Counted from the first letter of the stretch, positions 43,669-53,108 are shown. The stretch: 64,000 nucleotides of DNA from CALJFL01 sp047633055 (GCA_047633055.1 JBLIEI010000018.1:5360-69359); one strand, 5' to 3'. Translations and numbers: made by a program. Notes: generated by a model not told the origin, from the letters alone.

Positions 43669-45795
43669 GTGAATGCAGTAACTAAAACATTCCAGTATGG
43701 AGGCCAGACGGTCACTCTGGAAACAGGTCGTATAGCGCGCCAAGCAACGGGTGCAGTACTAGTCACAGTAGAAAACACCTCGGTACTGGTTACCGTTGTG
43801 GCAGAAAAAACTGGCAAGGCAGGCCAGCCTTTCTTCCCCCTGGGTGTCCACTACATCGAAAAAGCGTACGCAGTTGGGAAAATCCCCGGTGGCTTTTTCA
43901 AGCGTGAGGGACGCCCCAGCGAGAAAGAGACACTGACCTCTCGTCTGATTGACCGCCCGATTCGCCCGTTGTTTGAAGATGGCTTCATGAATGAAGTGCA
44001 GGTTATCTGTACCGTGATGTCTGCCGATTCCGATATCGATCCTGATATTCCTGCGATGATCGGTACCTCTGCAGCTCTGGCTATTTCCGGTGCCCCGTTC
44101 AATGGCCCTATTGGTGGCGCGCGCGTTGGCTTTACCGAAGCTGGCGGCTATATGCTCAACCCAACCTACAGCAAGCTGGCTGACAGCAAGCTGAACATGA
44201 TCGTCGCCGGCACCAAAGACGCCGTTTTGATGGTGGAATCACAGGCGCAAGAATTAAGCGAAGATCAGATGCTGGGTGCGGTCTTGTTTGCCCACCAGGA
44301 AATGCAGGTTGTTATTCAGGCTATTAACGAATTGGTCGCCGAAGCTGGCAAGCCACGTTGGGATTGGAAAGCACCTGAAGTAGACCAGGATCTTCTGGCC
44401 GCGGTAGAAAACTTCGTTAAAGCCGATCTCGGCGAAGCATACCGCATTACCGAGAAGGCAGAGCGCTACGAGCGTGTCACCGCAGTGCGTAAAGCCTGTA
44501 CCGCCGCACTTGCCGTTGAAGGTGGTCCTTCAGCTGACACGGTTAAAGATATTTTCAAGAGCGTAGAAAAGAATCTGGTGCGCAAGCGTATCCTCGCCGG
44601 TGAAGCGCGTATCGACGGCCGTGATAACCGCACTGTGCGCGCGATTGCTTGCGAAACTGACATTCTTTCCAAGGTTCACGGTTCTGCATTGTTTACCCGT
44701 GGGGAAACTCAGGCTATCGGCGCAGTAACACTGGGCTCAAGCCGTGATTCGCAGATTATTGATGCGCTTGAAGGCGAGCGTCGCGACCCGTTCATGCTGC
44801 ACTACAACTTCCCTCCCTACTCAGTAGGTGAAGCGGGCCGTGTTGGTTTTACCAACCGTCGTGAAGTGGGTCACGGTCGTCTCGCACGTCGCGGCCTGGA
44901 GGCTGTATTGCCGAAGGTTGAAGATTTCCCTTATACCATTCGTCTGGTAGCAGAAATCACTGAATCAAACGGCTCCAGCTCCATGGCATCAGTTTGTGTT
45001 GGCTCACTTGCCATGATGGCCGCAGGCGTACCTTTGAGTGCACCAGTAGCGGGTATCGCTATGGGTCTGGTCAAAGAAGGTAACAATTTTGCTGTTCTTA
45101 CTGACATCTTGGGTGACGAAGATCACCTTGGTGACATGGACTTTAAAGTGGCTGGCACCGCTGAAGGCATTACTGCTCTGCAAATGGATATCAAGATCGA
45201 AGGTATTAATGAGCAGATCATGGAGATCGCTCTGGACCAGGCGCAGACTGCCCGTTTGCATATCCTCGCGCAGATGAATGCAGTCATGCCGGCCGCTCGC
45301 ACCGTGACTTCAGAAAATGCACCGAGCATGGTGATTCTGAAAGTCGATTCCGACAAAATCCGCGATATCATCGGTAAAGGCGGCGCAACTATCCGTTCTA
45401 TCACCGAGACAACTACCGCGACTGTCGATATCGACGACGACGGTACCGTCCGCGTCTTCGGCCAGAATATGGCAGCCCGCGACGCCGCGGTAGCCATGAT
45501 CGAAGAGATCACTGCAGAAGCTGAAATCGGCGCAGTCTACAAAGGCACCGTAGCTCGGATCGTCGACTTCGGCGCTTTCGTTAACATCCTGCCCGGCAAA
45601 GACGGCTTGGTTCACATTTCCCAGATCGCCAATGAGCGAGTGGAAAATGTTACCGACCATCTGAGCGAAGGTCAGGTTATTGACGTTAAAGTTCTGGACG
45701 TTGATCAGCGCGGTCGTATCAAGCTCTCCATTAAGGAGTTGTTGGACGACCCGGCACCTGCAGAAGCAGCACCAGTACAGGAAGCAGCTGAGTAA
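43669..45795 (+). CDS. pnp: Polynucleotide phosphorylase
   Basis: A 708-residue 3'-5' phosphorolytic exoribonuclease, part of the RNA degradosome. Two RNase PH-like domains (about 1-230 and 310-540) flank a helical linker. A KH domain (near 560, KIRDIIGKGGATIRSITE) and an S1 domain (near 625, YKGTVARIVDFGAFVNILPGKDGLVHIS) follow. GTG start. It is the last gene of the metY-nusA-infB block. Confidence 0.96.
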   Translation: MNAVTKTFQYGGQTVTLETGRIARQATGAVLVTVENTSVLVTVVAEKTGKAGQPFFPLGVHYIEKAYAVGKIPGGFFKREGRPSEKETLTSRLIDRPIRPLFEDGFMNEVQVICTVMSADSDIDPDIPAMIGTSAALAISGAPFNGPIGGARVGFTEAGGYMLNPTYSKLADSKLNMIVAGTKDAVLMVESQAQELSEDQMLGAVLFAHQEMQVVIQAINELVAEAGKPRWDWKAPEVDQDLLAAVENFVKADLGEAYRITEKAERYERVTAVRKACTAALAVEGGPSADTVKDIFKSVEKNLVRKRILAGEARIDGRDNRTVRAIACETDILSKVHGSALFTRGETQAIGAVTLGSSRDSQIIDALEGERRDPFMLHYNFPPYSVGEAGRVGFTNRREVGHGRLARRGLEAVLPKVEDFPYTIRLVAEITESNGSSSMASVCVGSLAMMAAGVPLSAPVAGIAMGLVKEGNNFAVLTDILGDEDHLGDMDFKVAGTAEGITALQMDIKIEGINEQIMEIALDQAQTARLHILAQMNAVMPAARTVTSENAPSMVILKVDSDKIRDIIGKGGATIRSITETTTATVDIDDDGTVRVFGQNMAARDAAVAMIEEITAEAEIGAVYKGTVARIVDFGAFVNILPGKDGLVHISQIANERVENVTDHLSEGQVIDVKVLDVDQRGRIKLSIKELLDDPAPAEAAPVQEAAE

Positions 45796-45820
45796 CTTTC
45801 AGCTCGTTGTTTTGACCAAG

Positions 45821-45850
45821 AAGCGCTCCGTAGGGGGCGCTTTTTTTTCG
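45821..45850 (+). terminator. Rho-independent terminator after pnp
   Basis: Stem AAGCGCTCC / GGGGCGCTT with a four-base loop (45821-45842) followed by eight T. The following spacer to 46058 shows no gene on either strand that I can support. Confidence 0.9.
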
Positions 45851-46058
45851 TCTGGATGTTGTGGTTAGTGCTTCTTAGGCGGCCCTCTGTCTGTAGGCTC
45901 CTAGCGAAAATGGGCACAGCCGCCGAATGGTAGACGCGAGCAATGGCCGTTGCCAAACTAAAGGAACAATCCTGCCGTCGCTACGAAGCTCCATGTGCCA
46001 CGCGTACTTCAATCCAATCCTTCGAGAACTGGCGCTACAGGATCCCCGTCAACTCAGA

Positions 46059-47990
46059 CTACCCAACCCGATTAGCCACCAAGTGCTCCACCACCGTCGG
46101 ATCCGCCAACGTACTGGTGTCCCCCAGTGAATCGAGCGAATTCTCAGCAATCTTGCGCAATATCCGCCGCATTATTTTCCCCGAGCGGGTTTTGGGAAGC
46201 CCTGGTGCCCACTGAATAATGTCTGGCTTGGCAATAGGTCCAATCTCACGGACACAGAGCGCAATCAACTCGGCACGCAACTCCTCTGTTGGTTCCACGC
46301 CATTCATCGGCGTCACATACGCATAAATACCCTGGCCTTTGATATCGTGCGGAAAACCCACCACAGCAGCCTCTGCAATATCCTCATGCAACACCAGTGC
46401 GCTCTCAACCTCCGCCGTTCCCATACGGTGACCAGAAACGTTGAGTACGTCGTCAACTCGACCCGTAATCCAGTAATAGCCGTCTTCGTCGCGGGTGGCG
46501 CCGTCGCCGGTGAAGTAATAGCCGGGATAATGTTTAAAGTAAGTATCGATCATGCGCTGATGATCGCCGTAGATTGATCGTATCTGAGCGGGCCACGATG
46601 ATTTAATGACCAGATATCCTGCGCCTGCTCCATCGATTTCGGTGCCGTCTTCATTGAGCAGTGCCAGTGCTACCCCAAACATGGGTGACGAGGCCGAGCC
46701 GGGTTTTAGATCGGTAGCACCGGGCAGTGGCGTGATCATCTGGGCCCCAGTTTCAGTCTGCCACCACGTGTCGACGATAGGGCAGCGTGAGTCGCCCACT
46801 ACCCGGTAGTACCATTCCCAAGCTTCGGGGTTGATGGGTTCACCGACCGAGCCCAGTAGTCGTAGGCTGGCTCGTGAGCTGCGGGTTACTGGCTCGTCGC
46901 CAATGGCGTGTAAGGCGCGTATCGCAGTGGGTGCAGTGTAAAAAGTATTCACCTGATGTTTGTCGATTACCTCCCAGCATCGGCCTGCGTCCGGGTAGGT
47001 GGGTATGCCCTCGAACATCAGTGAGGTCGCGCCGTTACACAGAGGTCCGTAAACGATATAGGTGTGCCCCGTCACCCAACCCACGTCTGCAGTGCACCAG
47101 AAGACTTCGCCGTCGCGGTAGTCAAAGGTATATTTGAAGGTCATTGCAGTCTGCAGCAGGTAGCCGCCGGTGGTGTGTAAAACGCCCTTCGGTTTACCGG
47201 TTGATCCAGAGGTATAGAGTATGAACAGTGGATCTTCGGCATCCATGGATTCGGGTTCACATTCGTTTTCGGCGTCGGCGGTTGCCTCGTGATACCAGAC
47301 ATCTCGCCCGTCTTGCCATTCAACGTCGCTACCGGTTCGCTCCACCACCACGCAGGTGTGCACATTGGGGCAGGCTACCAGGGCTTTGTCGGCGTTCACC
47401 TTTAGCGCTACCGTCTTGCCGCCTCGCAGGCCCTCGTCAGCGGTAATCAACGTCTGGCAATCAGAATCGAGAATGCGGTCTTTCAGCGCCTCGGGCGAGA
47501 AACCGCCAAATACCACGGAGTGAATGGCGCCAATACGGGTGCAGGCCAACATGGCATAAGCGGCCTCTGGAATCATTGGCATATAGATGCAAACTCGATC
47601 CCCTTTTTTGACGCCACGCGCTCGCAGAACATTAGCGAGGCGACATACCTCGCCCTTTAATTCGCTATAGCTGATGTGTTTGCTGTTATCGGGGTCATCG
47701 CCCTCCCAGATAAAGGCGGTTTGATCGGCCCGCTCGGGCAGATGACGGTCTATGCAGTTGACACTGACGTTGAGCTTGCCGTCAGTAAACCATGCCGCTT
47801 CGCCCTTGACGAAATCGTAGCTGACCACCTGGCTCCAGGGCGCGTCCCAGCTCAGGAACTCAGTGGCCGCTTCGCCCCAGAAACCCTCCGGGTCTGCGAG
47901 CGAGCGCTCATACATGGCTTCATATTTTTTAGCGGTAATATGTGCGTCGGCGAATGAAGCTGGAACCGGGTAGACAGAAGATTTGGACAT
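46059..47990 (-). CDS. acs: Acetyl-CoA synthetase
   Basis: A 643-residue AMP-forming ligase making acetyl-CoA from acetate, ATP and CoA. Motifs are the P-loop YTSGSTGKPKGVLHT (near residue 265), WWQTETGAQM, the hinge region GRVDDVLNVSGHRMGTAEVE and the A10 lysine in LPKTRSGKIMRR (near 613), the lysine controlled by acetylation in homologues. Normal length. It is transcribed alone or with panC upstream (99-bp gap). It complements the acyl-CoA catabolic genes by assimilating free acetate. Confidence 0.95.
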   Translation of the reverse strand: MSKSSVYPVPASFADAHITAKKYEAMYERSLADPEGFWGEAATEFLSWDAPWSQVVSYDFVKGEAAWFTDGKLNVSVNCIDRHLPERADQTAFIWEGDDPDNSKHISYSELKGEVCRLANVLRARGVKKGDRVCIYMPMIPEAAYAMLACTRIGAIHSVVFGGFSPEALKDRILDSDCQTLITADEGLRGGKTVALKVNADKALVACPNVHTCVVVERTGSDVEWQDGRDVWYHEATADAENECEPESMDAEDPLFILYTSGSTGKPKGVLHTTGGYLLQTAMTFKYTFDYRDGEVFWCTADVGWVTGHTYIVYGPLCNGATSLMFEGIPTYPDAGRCWEVIDKHQVNTFYTAPTAIRALHAIGDEPVTRSSRASLRLLGSVGEPINPEAWEWYYRVVGDSRCPIVDTWWQTETGAQMITPLPGATDLKPGSASSPMFGVALALLNEDGTEIDGAGAGYLVIKSSWPAQIRSIYGDHQRMIDTYFKHYPGYYFTGDGATRDEDGYYWITGRVDDVLNVSGHRMGTAEVESALVLHEDIAEAAVVGFPHDIKGQGIYAYVTPMNGVEPTEELRAELIALCVREIGPIAKPDIIQWAPGLPKTRSGKIMRRILRKIAENSLDSLGDTSTLADPTVVEHLVANRVG

Positions 47991-48089
47991 GATTGCTACT
48001 CGTCAGGGAAAGTATAAATTGAGTTAATACCAAACGAACTAGCGCTCGCAAGGCAGGCTTGAAAGAATATTGGTACTGCGCCAGGCCGT

Positions 48090-48974
48090 TTATTGCGTGG
48101 CTAGCATGCCCCAATCTGACACTGGGTTGAGCGCCAGGCGAACATTGTCGATCAGCCGGGTGCTGCCGAGCTTGGCAGCGACGAGGATTGCGACTTCCTC
48201 CGTATCTGCGTTAATCGCACGCAGGGTTTGGGCGTCGCGGATGGCAAAGTAGTCAGGCTCAAATCCCGCCTGCAGCAGGCGCATGCGGGCGTGGGACTCT
48301 AGTTGTAGGAAGTTATCGAAGCCACAGGCTATCGCTTCGCGACAGTCCATCAGGGTTTGGTGCAGGATAGGAGCGCGGTCGCGCTGCTCGGTGCTGAGAT
48401 ATCCATTGCGCGAGCTCAGGGCCAGGCCATCCTCTGCGCGGGCAGTCGCCACGCCAACGATGTCGATGGGTATGTAGAGGTCTTTAACCATTTTGCGGAT
48501 AATAGAGAGCTGCTGAAAGTCTTTCTCGCCAAAGAGCGCCACGTCGGGCTGAACAATGTTAAACAGCTTGCTGACGATGGTTGAGACGCCATCGAAATGG
48601 CCAGGTCGGTTAGTGCCGCACAGGGTTTCGGATAAATCGGGTACCTGAACCTGGGTTTGCGTTTCCATACCTTCCGGGAAGATCTCATCGACACCCGGGG
48701 CATAGAGGAGATGAGTGCCTTCTGAAAACAGCTTTTCCTTGTCAACGGCCAGTGTCCGCGGATAAGCTTCCAAGTCTTCATTGGGGCCAAATTGCAGGGG
48801 ATTAACGAAAATGCTGACGACGACCAGATCAGCGAGGGTATGAGCCTTGCGTACCAGTTCAAGATGGCCGTCATGTAAATTGCCCATCGTCGGCACGAAG
48901 GCAATGCTCTGACCTTCGTCGCGAGCTTTGTTCAGGGCCGATCTTATAGCCGAATTTTTCGTATAAGTTCGCAT
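48090..48974 (-). CDS. panC: Pantoate-beta-alanine ligase
   Basis: A 294-residue pantothenate synthetase joining pantoate and beta-alanine with ATP. The nucleotide motif PTMGNLHDGHLELVRKA (near residue 29) contains the HxGH signature. IFVNPLQFGPNEDL, GEKDFQQL and the KMSKS-like LALSSRNGYLS follow. It is separated from panB by 287 bp, unlike the tight panBC pairs of most relatives. No panD is present. Confidence 0.95.
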   Translation of the reverse strand: MRTYTKNSAIRSALNKARDEGQSIAFVPTMGNLHDGHLELVRKAHTLADLVVVSIFVNPLQFGPNEDLEAYPRTLAVDKEKLFSEGTHLLYAPGVDEIFPEGMETQTQVQVPDLSETLCGTNRPGHFDGVSTIVSKLFNIVQPDVALFGEKDFQQLSIIRKMVKDLYIPIDIVGVATARAEDGLALSSRNGYLSTEQRDRAPILHQTLMDCREAIACGFDNFLQLESHARMRLLQAGFEPDYFAIRDAQTLRAINADTEEVAILVAAKLGSTRLIDNVRLALNPVSDWGMLATQ

Positions 48975-49261
48975 ATCTTCCTTATCTCCGATTAACGGAA
49001 ATGGTTGACGCTAAACCCCGGCGTAGCCACAACGTGCTCAGCAGCGGCCACTCGTGCGGGCAGGAAATTATGCCCGATGCGATATGCCCCAGCAACGGCT
49101 TTTTATTGAATATTTACGCTTATTTGTTACTGAATGAAGCAGTTTGGCCATATTTAACTGTCGTGGTGAGTATCTTAGATACGTGGAAGCCAATTGCCAG
49201 CTGCCTCCAACAATTTTTCCCTGATGATCCCCCGCAGTAAATCCATCGCTTGAGGCAGACA

Positions 49262-50056
49262 TCAAGCCTTGTAGGAGTGCTCGTCGCGGGGGTAGGTGCC
49301 GCCCTTAACAGCCTCTACGAAACCTTTCAGCGCGTCCTGGACCGTATTGCCCCCCGTCATGAAGTTTTGAACAAAGCGGGCAGAGTGCTCCGAAAGTCCC
49401 AGCAAGTCGTGCATTACCAATACTTGGGCGTCGGTGCCTGGCCCTGCGCCTATGCCAATGACGGGAATGTCGAGTTTTTCGCTGATGTCGCTGGCAAGAT
49501 GAGAGGGAATACACTCAAGCACCAGTAGACTGGCCCCGGCATCCTGAATTTCTACCGCGTCGGCCAGAATAGACTTCGCTTCTTTGGGGGTACGGCCCTG
49601 GACCTTGAAGCCGCCAAAGGTGTTCACCGATTGTGGCGTCAAACCCAGGTGAGCGCAGACTGGGACGCCCCGTTCAACCAACATACTGATGCTCTCGCTG
49701 AGCCAGGTGCCGCCCTCCATTTTTACCATTTGCGCACCGGCTTGCATCAGCGCGGTGGCGTTCACCATAGTTTGCTCAGCCGAGGTGTAACTCATGAACG
49801 GTAGGTCGGCCATAACCAGAGAGTGAGGTTGGGCGCGAGTGACGCAGGCCGTGTGATAGACCATTTCCTCTACGGTAACCGGGATGGTGCTGTCGTAGCC
49901 CTGTAAAACCATGCCCAGCGAATCGCCAACCAGAATAGTCTCCGCGCCGGCTTCACTCACCAGACGGGCGAAGGTGGCGTCATATGCGGTAATGCAAACA
50001 AACTTTTCCCCGGCGGCCTTCATTCTGTCGAGGGTGCTGACTGTGACTTTACCCAT
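49262..50056 (-). CDS. panB: 3-methyl-2-oxobutanoate hydroxymethyltransferase
   Basis: A 264-residue TIM-barrel enzyme making ketopantoate from ketoisovalerate and methylene-THF. Conserved parts: TAYDATFARLVSEAG, the metal-binding VGDSLGMVLQGYDST (near residue 43), ADLPFMSY and the catalytic MEGG region (Lys-Met-Glu-Gly near 112). It lies five bases after the deoxynucleoside kinase gene, in one operon with pcnB and folK. Confidence 0.95.
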   Translation of the reverse strand: MGKVTVSTLDRMKAAGEKFVCITAYDATFARLVSEAGAETILVGDSLGMVLQGYDSTIPVTVEEMVYHTACVTRAQPHSLVMADLPFMSYTSAEQTMVNATALMQAGAQMVKMEGGTWLSESISMLVERGVPVCAHLGLTPQSVNTFGGFKVQGRTPKEAKSILADAVEIQDAGASLLVLECIPSHLASDISEKLDIPVIGIGAGPGTDAQVLVMHDLLGLSEHSARFVQNFMTGGNTVQDALKGFVEAVKGGTYPRDEHSYKA

Positions 50057-50061
50057 CGTGG

Positions 50062-50760
50062 CTATCCAAAGAAAGTGGGATTGAAGTAGTGGCGTCCGCT
50101 GCGTATGTCTAACAGATAATCTACCAAGTGCTGGTAATCTGATTGGCTGTTCACCAGATCTATCTCACTGGCGTTTACAATCAGCAGCGGAGCGCCATCG
50201 TAATACAGAAAAAACTCACTGTACACTTCGTTCAAGCGCTCCAGGTAGCCACGGTCCAGGGCCTGTTCGTAGGCGTGGCCACGGCTCTGAATACGCGATA
50301 ATAGAACGTCTGTAGATGCCTGCAGATAGATCACGAGGTCAGGTTTGGGCGCGTCTATGGTGAGTTGATGATAGACCTTTTCGTAGAGTTGAAACTCGTC
50401 GCTGTCGAGGTTGACACGGGCAAATAGCGGATCCTTCTCAATCAGGAAGTCGGAGACTCGCACCGGTTCGAAGATGTCGGCCTGACGCAAATCCTGAATT
50501 TTTTGGGCCCGTTGAAACAGGAAAAAAAGTTGGGTCGCCAATGCCGCCTGCTTGCGATTGCGATAAAACCTCTCCAGAAAAGGATTTTCTTCGGCTTCCT
50601 CGAGCAGCGTCTGGTAGTTGAAACTGTTGGCCAGTCGCTTGGCCAGTGTGGTCTTGCCGACTCCGATGGGGCCCTCGACAGCGATGAAAGCGGGCGGAAT
50701 ACGACCCTTCAAATCCACGTTGATTGCCCCGTTATGTTCAATCAATCCAAGGCTCTCCAT
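50062..50760 (-). CDS. Deoxynucleoside kinase family protein
   Basis: A 232-residue P-loop kinase of the dNK/dGK family, which phosphorylates deoxynucleosides. Walker A is AVEGPIGVGKTTLAKRLA (about residues 28-45). The EEAEENPFLERFY segment, the DRS-like region EPVRVSDFLIEKDPLFA and the LID arginines in LSRIQSRGHAYEQ follow. The position between folK and panB is seen in other marine gammaproteobacteria. Preferred base is unknown. Confidence 0.83.
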   Translation of the reverse strand: MESLGLIEHNGAINVDLKGRIPPAFIAVEGPIGVGKTTLAKRLANSFNYQTLLEEAEENPFLERFYRNRKQAALATQLFFLFQRAQKIQDLRQADIFEPVRVSDFLIEKDPLFARVNLDSDEFQLYEKVYHQLTIDAPKPDLVIYLQASTDVLLSRIQSRGHAYEQALDRGYLERLNEVYSEFFLYYDGAPLLIVNASEIDLVNSQSDYQHLVDYLLDIRSGRHYFNPTFFG

Positions 50761-50770
50761 TCCAGTACAT

Positions 50771-51268
50771 TCAAAGATTCAGCTGCTGTGAGGTTGGCTG
50801 AAGATCTTCCCCCGGGCAGTCAGCTGCTAATGTACCAAGTTCTTTCCCATCGGGCAGCACCCATTTCGAGTCCGCTAGATCGAGCAAGGGTTGTAGCACG
50901 AATTTTCTCAAGGCCAGACCGGGGTGAGGGATTTGCAGATCTGGCAGGTCTACAACTTGGCTACCGTATAACAGTATGTCCAGATCCAGCGTCCTGGGGC
51001 CCCAGCGTTCCAGTCGCTCTCTACCCTGGGTTAGCTCAATGTGCTGCAGGGCCCGCAGCAGTGCTAGCGGCTCCAGTGTGGTGTCCATTGCGATAACTGC
51101 GTTGAGGTACTCTGGCTGATTCTGCGGGCCCATAGGCGGGCCTTGATAGACTCGGGACACGCTGTGATTGTGGGTCCCGGAGAGTTTGCGAAGAGCGGTT
51201 ACCGCGGTGGCCAACTGCGTGTTTGGCTCCTGCAGATTGGATCCCATACCGAGGTAGACGCGGATCAT
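50771..51268 (-). CDS. folK: HPPK (2-amino-4-hydroxy-6-hydroxymethyldihydropteridine pyrophosphokinase)
   Basis: A 165-residue enzyme producing the pyrophosphorylated pterin used by FolP. Signature pieces: VYLGMGSNLQEP at the start, YLNAVIAMDT near residue 70 and the catalytic RWGPRTLDLDILLYG near 92. The ATG overlaps the pcnB stop by four bases. Confidence 0.94.
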   Translation of the reverse strand: MIRVYLGMGSNLQEPNTQLATAVTALRKLSGTHNHSVSRVYQGPPMGPQNQPEYLNAVIAMDTTLEPLALLRALQHIELTQGRERLERWGPRTLDLDILLYGSQVVDLPDLQIPHPGLALRKFVLQPLLDLADSKWVLPDGKELGTLAADCPGEDLQPTSQQLNL

Positions 51269-52551
51269 GTGGGTTGTGGCGGTTTCCGGCTTCGGTTATG
51301 GCGCCTGGGGCGGCCATTGCCGCCGGAGCCGGCCTGCTCTAATCGCTGTTCCAGTGGCAGCGTTTGGAACTCGGTCCACCATTCGCCCAGTCCACCGGTG
51401 TCCTCTCCCGCTTGCTCGCGCAGCAGTAAAAAATCATAGGCCGCGCGGAAACGGCGCTGATCAACCAACTCGGCCGTCCGGCGTCCCGTTTGCTTCTCCA
51501 GCCGTAGTTGAAATTCCCAGATTTCGCGCATGGGCATGCTGAATCGTTTGGGGATGGAAATCGACTGCGCTGCCTCAGCGACGGTTTGTTGACCGGCGCT
51601 ATGGAGGGCTCCGTGTGCCGAGTCGCCGCGCTCGCGCAACTGCTTAGCCAGACGCTCGGTTACCGGCCACAACAGGGCAGCAATGATAAATGCTGGAGTA
51701 ACCGGCTTTTGAGCCTGTAGCCGCGCGTCGGTATTCCCCATCGCCGCTTGTACCAGTGCCATAGATCGAGGATCAGCGCGCAGCCGTTCATTGCTGGATG
51801 GAAACAGGTAGCGGAGTAAATCGTACTCAAGCAGCAGTTCAAGGGTGCGTTCGGCGTAGCCGGCGAGAAAAAGTTTGAGAAATTCGTCAAACAAACGCGC
51901 CGCAGGAATCTCAGCCAGCAGTCGAGCACATTCAGGTATCGCCGCAGCAGTGGACGCCTCGATTTCAAAACCGAGCTTGGCGGCAAATCGTACGACCCGC
52001 AGCATGCGCACCGGGTCCTCTCGGTAGCGCTGCGCTGGATCACCAATAATGACGATAGTCTTGCGATTGAGGTCCTCAATGCCGCCTACGTGGTCATACA
52101 CTTCAAACGAAGCGGAGTCGTAGTAAAGAGCGTTGACGGTGAGGTCCCGGCGAACGGCGTCTTCTTCCAGGGTTCCGAAGACGTTGTCGCGCAGTAGCAG
52201 CCCTTTGTCGGATTGGCGGGAATGGCCGGTGGACGGCTGCTCTTCGTCACTGTCGTGGTGGCCGCGGAAGGTCGTGACCTCAATAATTTCTCGGCCAAAC
52301 CGTACGTGCACGATTCTGAATCTACGACCGATCAGGCGCGAGTTGCGAAATAGCTCGTGCACCTCTTCGGGGGTCGCATCGGTGGCGACATCAAAATCCT
52401 TAGGGTGCCCGCCCAGCAGTAGATCGCGAACAGCTCCGCCGACCAGATAGGCCTGAAAGCCGCCGTTGCGTAACCGGGACATGACCTTTAAGGCACTGTC
52501 GTTTATATTTTTTCGGGATACGCAGTGCTGATCTCTTGGGATTACCTTCAA
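51265..52551 (-). CDS. pcnB: Poly(A) polymerase I
   Basis: A 428-residue nucleotidyltransferase adding poly(A) tails that mark RNA for decay. The head domain has YLVGGAVRDLLLGGHPKDFDVATDA with the catalytic DxD (near residues 54-56) and the RRDLTVNALYYD motif. A basic tail ends NGRPRRHNRSRKPPQPT. The start is probably TTG, giving the family opening VIPRDQHCVSRKNINDSALKV. It is the first protein gene after the CrcZ-like RNA, as in Pseudomonas. Confidence 0.93.
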   Translation of the reverse strand: MKVIPRDQHCVSRKNINDSALKVMSRLRNGGFQAYLVGGAVRDLLLGGHPKDFDVATDATPEEVHELFRNSRLIGRRFRIVHVRFGREIIEVTTFRGHHDSDEEQPSTGHSRQSDKGLLLRDNVFGTLEEDAVRRDLTVNALYYDSASFEVYDHVGGIEDLNRKTIVIIGDPAQRYREDPVRMLRVVRFAAKLGFEIEASTAAAIPECARLLAEIPAARLFDEFLKLFLAGYAERTLELLLEYDLLRYLFPSSNERLRADPRSMALVQAAMGNTDARLQAQKPVTPAFIIAALLWPVTERLAKQLRERGDSAHGALHSAGQQTVAEAAQSISIPKRFSMPMREIWEFQLRLEKQTGRRTAELVDQRRFRAAYDFLLLREQAGEDTGGLGEWWTEFQTLPLEQRLEQAGSGGNGRPRRHNRSRKPPQPT

Positions 52552-52639
52552 GCAATCGTGCCTATTTCGATGTGTCGGAAGTTGCGGAGTTTAGCATAAA
52601 CATTGGATCTGACGGTGTAGGCCAGACAGAAATTCGGAA

Positions 52640-52958
52640 GGTTAAATAAGTTGATGGGGAAAACGCCGTTTCCCCCATCCAGGTCTCTCTCGAGCTTTAT
52701 TGTGATTTCTCAACACTGTTATTGTTATTGGGACAAAAGAAAGTTCTGTCTTTTTCAAGTGTCCTGATTTTTTCAATCAAACGGCTATATAAACAAGCTG
52801 TCTATATGTCAGTAAGATGGCGAGAAAAGTAACACCGGCTCGCCTGGCTGCGTCCAACGCAGTCAAGAAATTGAAGGGGAAGTAAACTTCCCCATCCAGG
52901 TCCATAGTAAGTATCTTATTGTTATTGCAGCGGATTTTTATTGTTATTGTTGTAGCTG
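52640..52958 (-). ncRNA. crcZ: CrcZ-like Hfq/Crc-sequestering small RNA
   Basis: The 557-bp space between cbrB and pcnB encodes, on the minus strand, an RNA with the catabolite-activity motif CAATAACAATAA three times (complement of 52938-52949, 52916-52927 and 52719-52730) and a weaker copy near 52696-52704. In Pseudomonas, CrcZ lies at exactly this locus, is activated by CbrB with sigma-54 and uses such A-rich repeats to titrate Hfq/Crc. A sigma-54 promoter lies just upstream (52969-52984). Two similar hairpins (52876-52893 and 52656-52675) follow GACCTGGATGGGG. The 5' end near 52958 is inferred from the promoter; the 3' end is uncertain, since no clear T-tract is visible. Confidence 0.8.
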
Positions 52959-52968
52959 GATCATACAT

Positions 52969-52984
52969 TGCAGTGTACGTGCCA
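52969..52984 (-). promoter_or_regulatory. Sigma-54 promoter of the CrcZ-like RNA
   Basis: Minus-strand TGGCACGTACACTGCA fits TGGCAC-N5-TTGCA with one mismatch and correct GG-GC spacing. It sits about 10 nt before the first CA motif. TGTTAC at 53059-53064 and the complementary-type half GTAAC at 53102-53106 lie 75-120 bp upstream and may be CbrB activator half-sites, although their mutual spacing is not the published one. Confidence 0.78.
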
Positions 52985-53108
52985 ACTATCTATAAAGCTT
53001 TTAAGAACAATGGCTTACAATAAAGTGTGAATATTCACCCTGGTTTTGAAGGGCTATTTGTTACCTTTCTACTCTGGAATAATAGGGGTATCCGGGAATA
53101 GGTAACGC

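Noticed and set aside
49068..49265. A 65-codon frame starting at the panB stop
   Set aside because: The start overlap is suggestive, but the composition is not protein-like and no family is recognised.
52817..52885. A 22-codon basic ORF (MARKVTPARLAASNAVKKLKGK-type) on the plus strand
   Set aside because: It is antisense to the CrcZ-like RNA and has no ribosome-binding site; its terminal hairpin is better explained as RNA structure on the minus strand.
52777..52968. A 63-codon minus-strand frame between cbrB and pcnB
   Set aside because: Its ATG is upstream of the predicted sigma-54 transcription start and the codons consist largely of CA-motif repeats; a non-coding RNA explains the region better.
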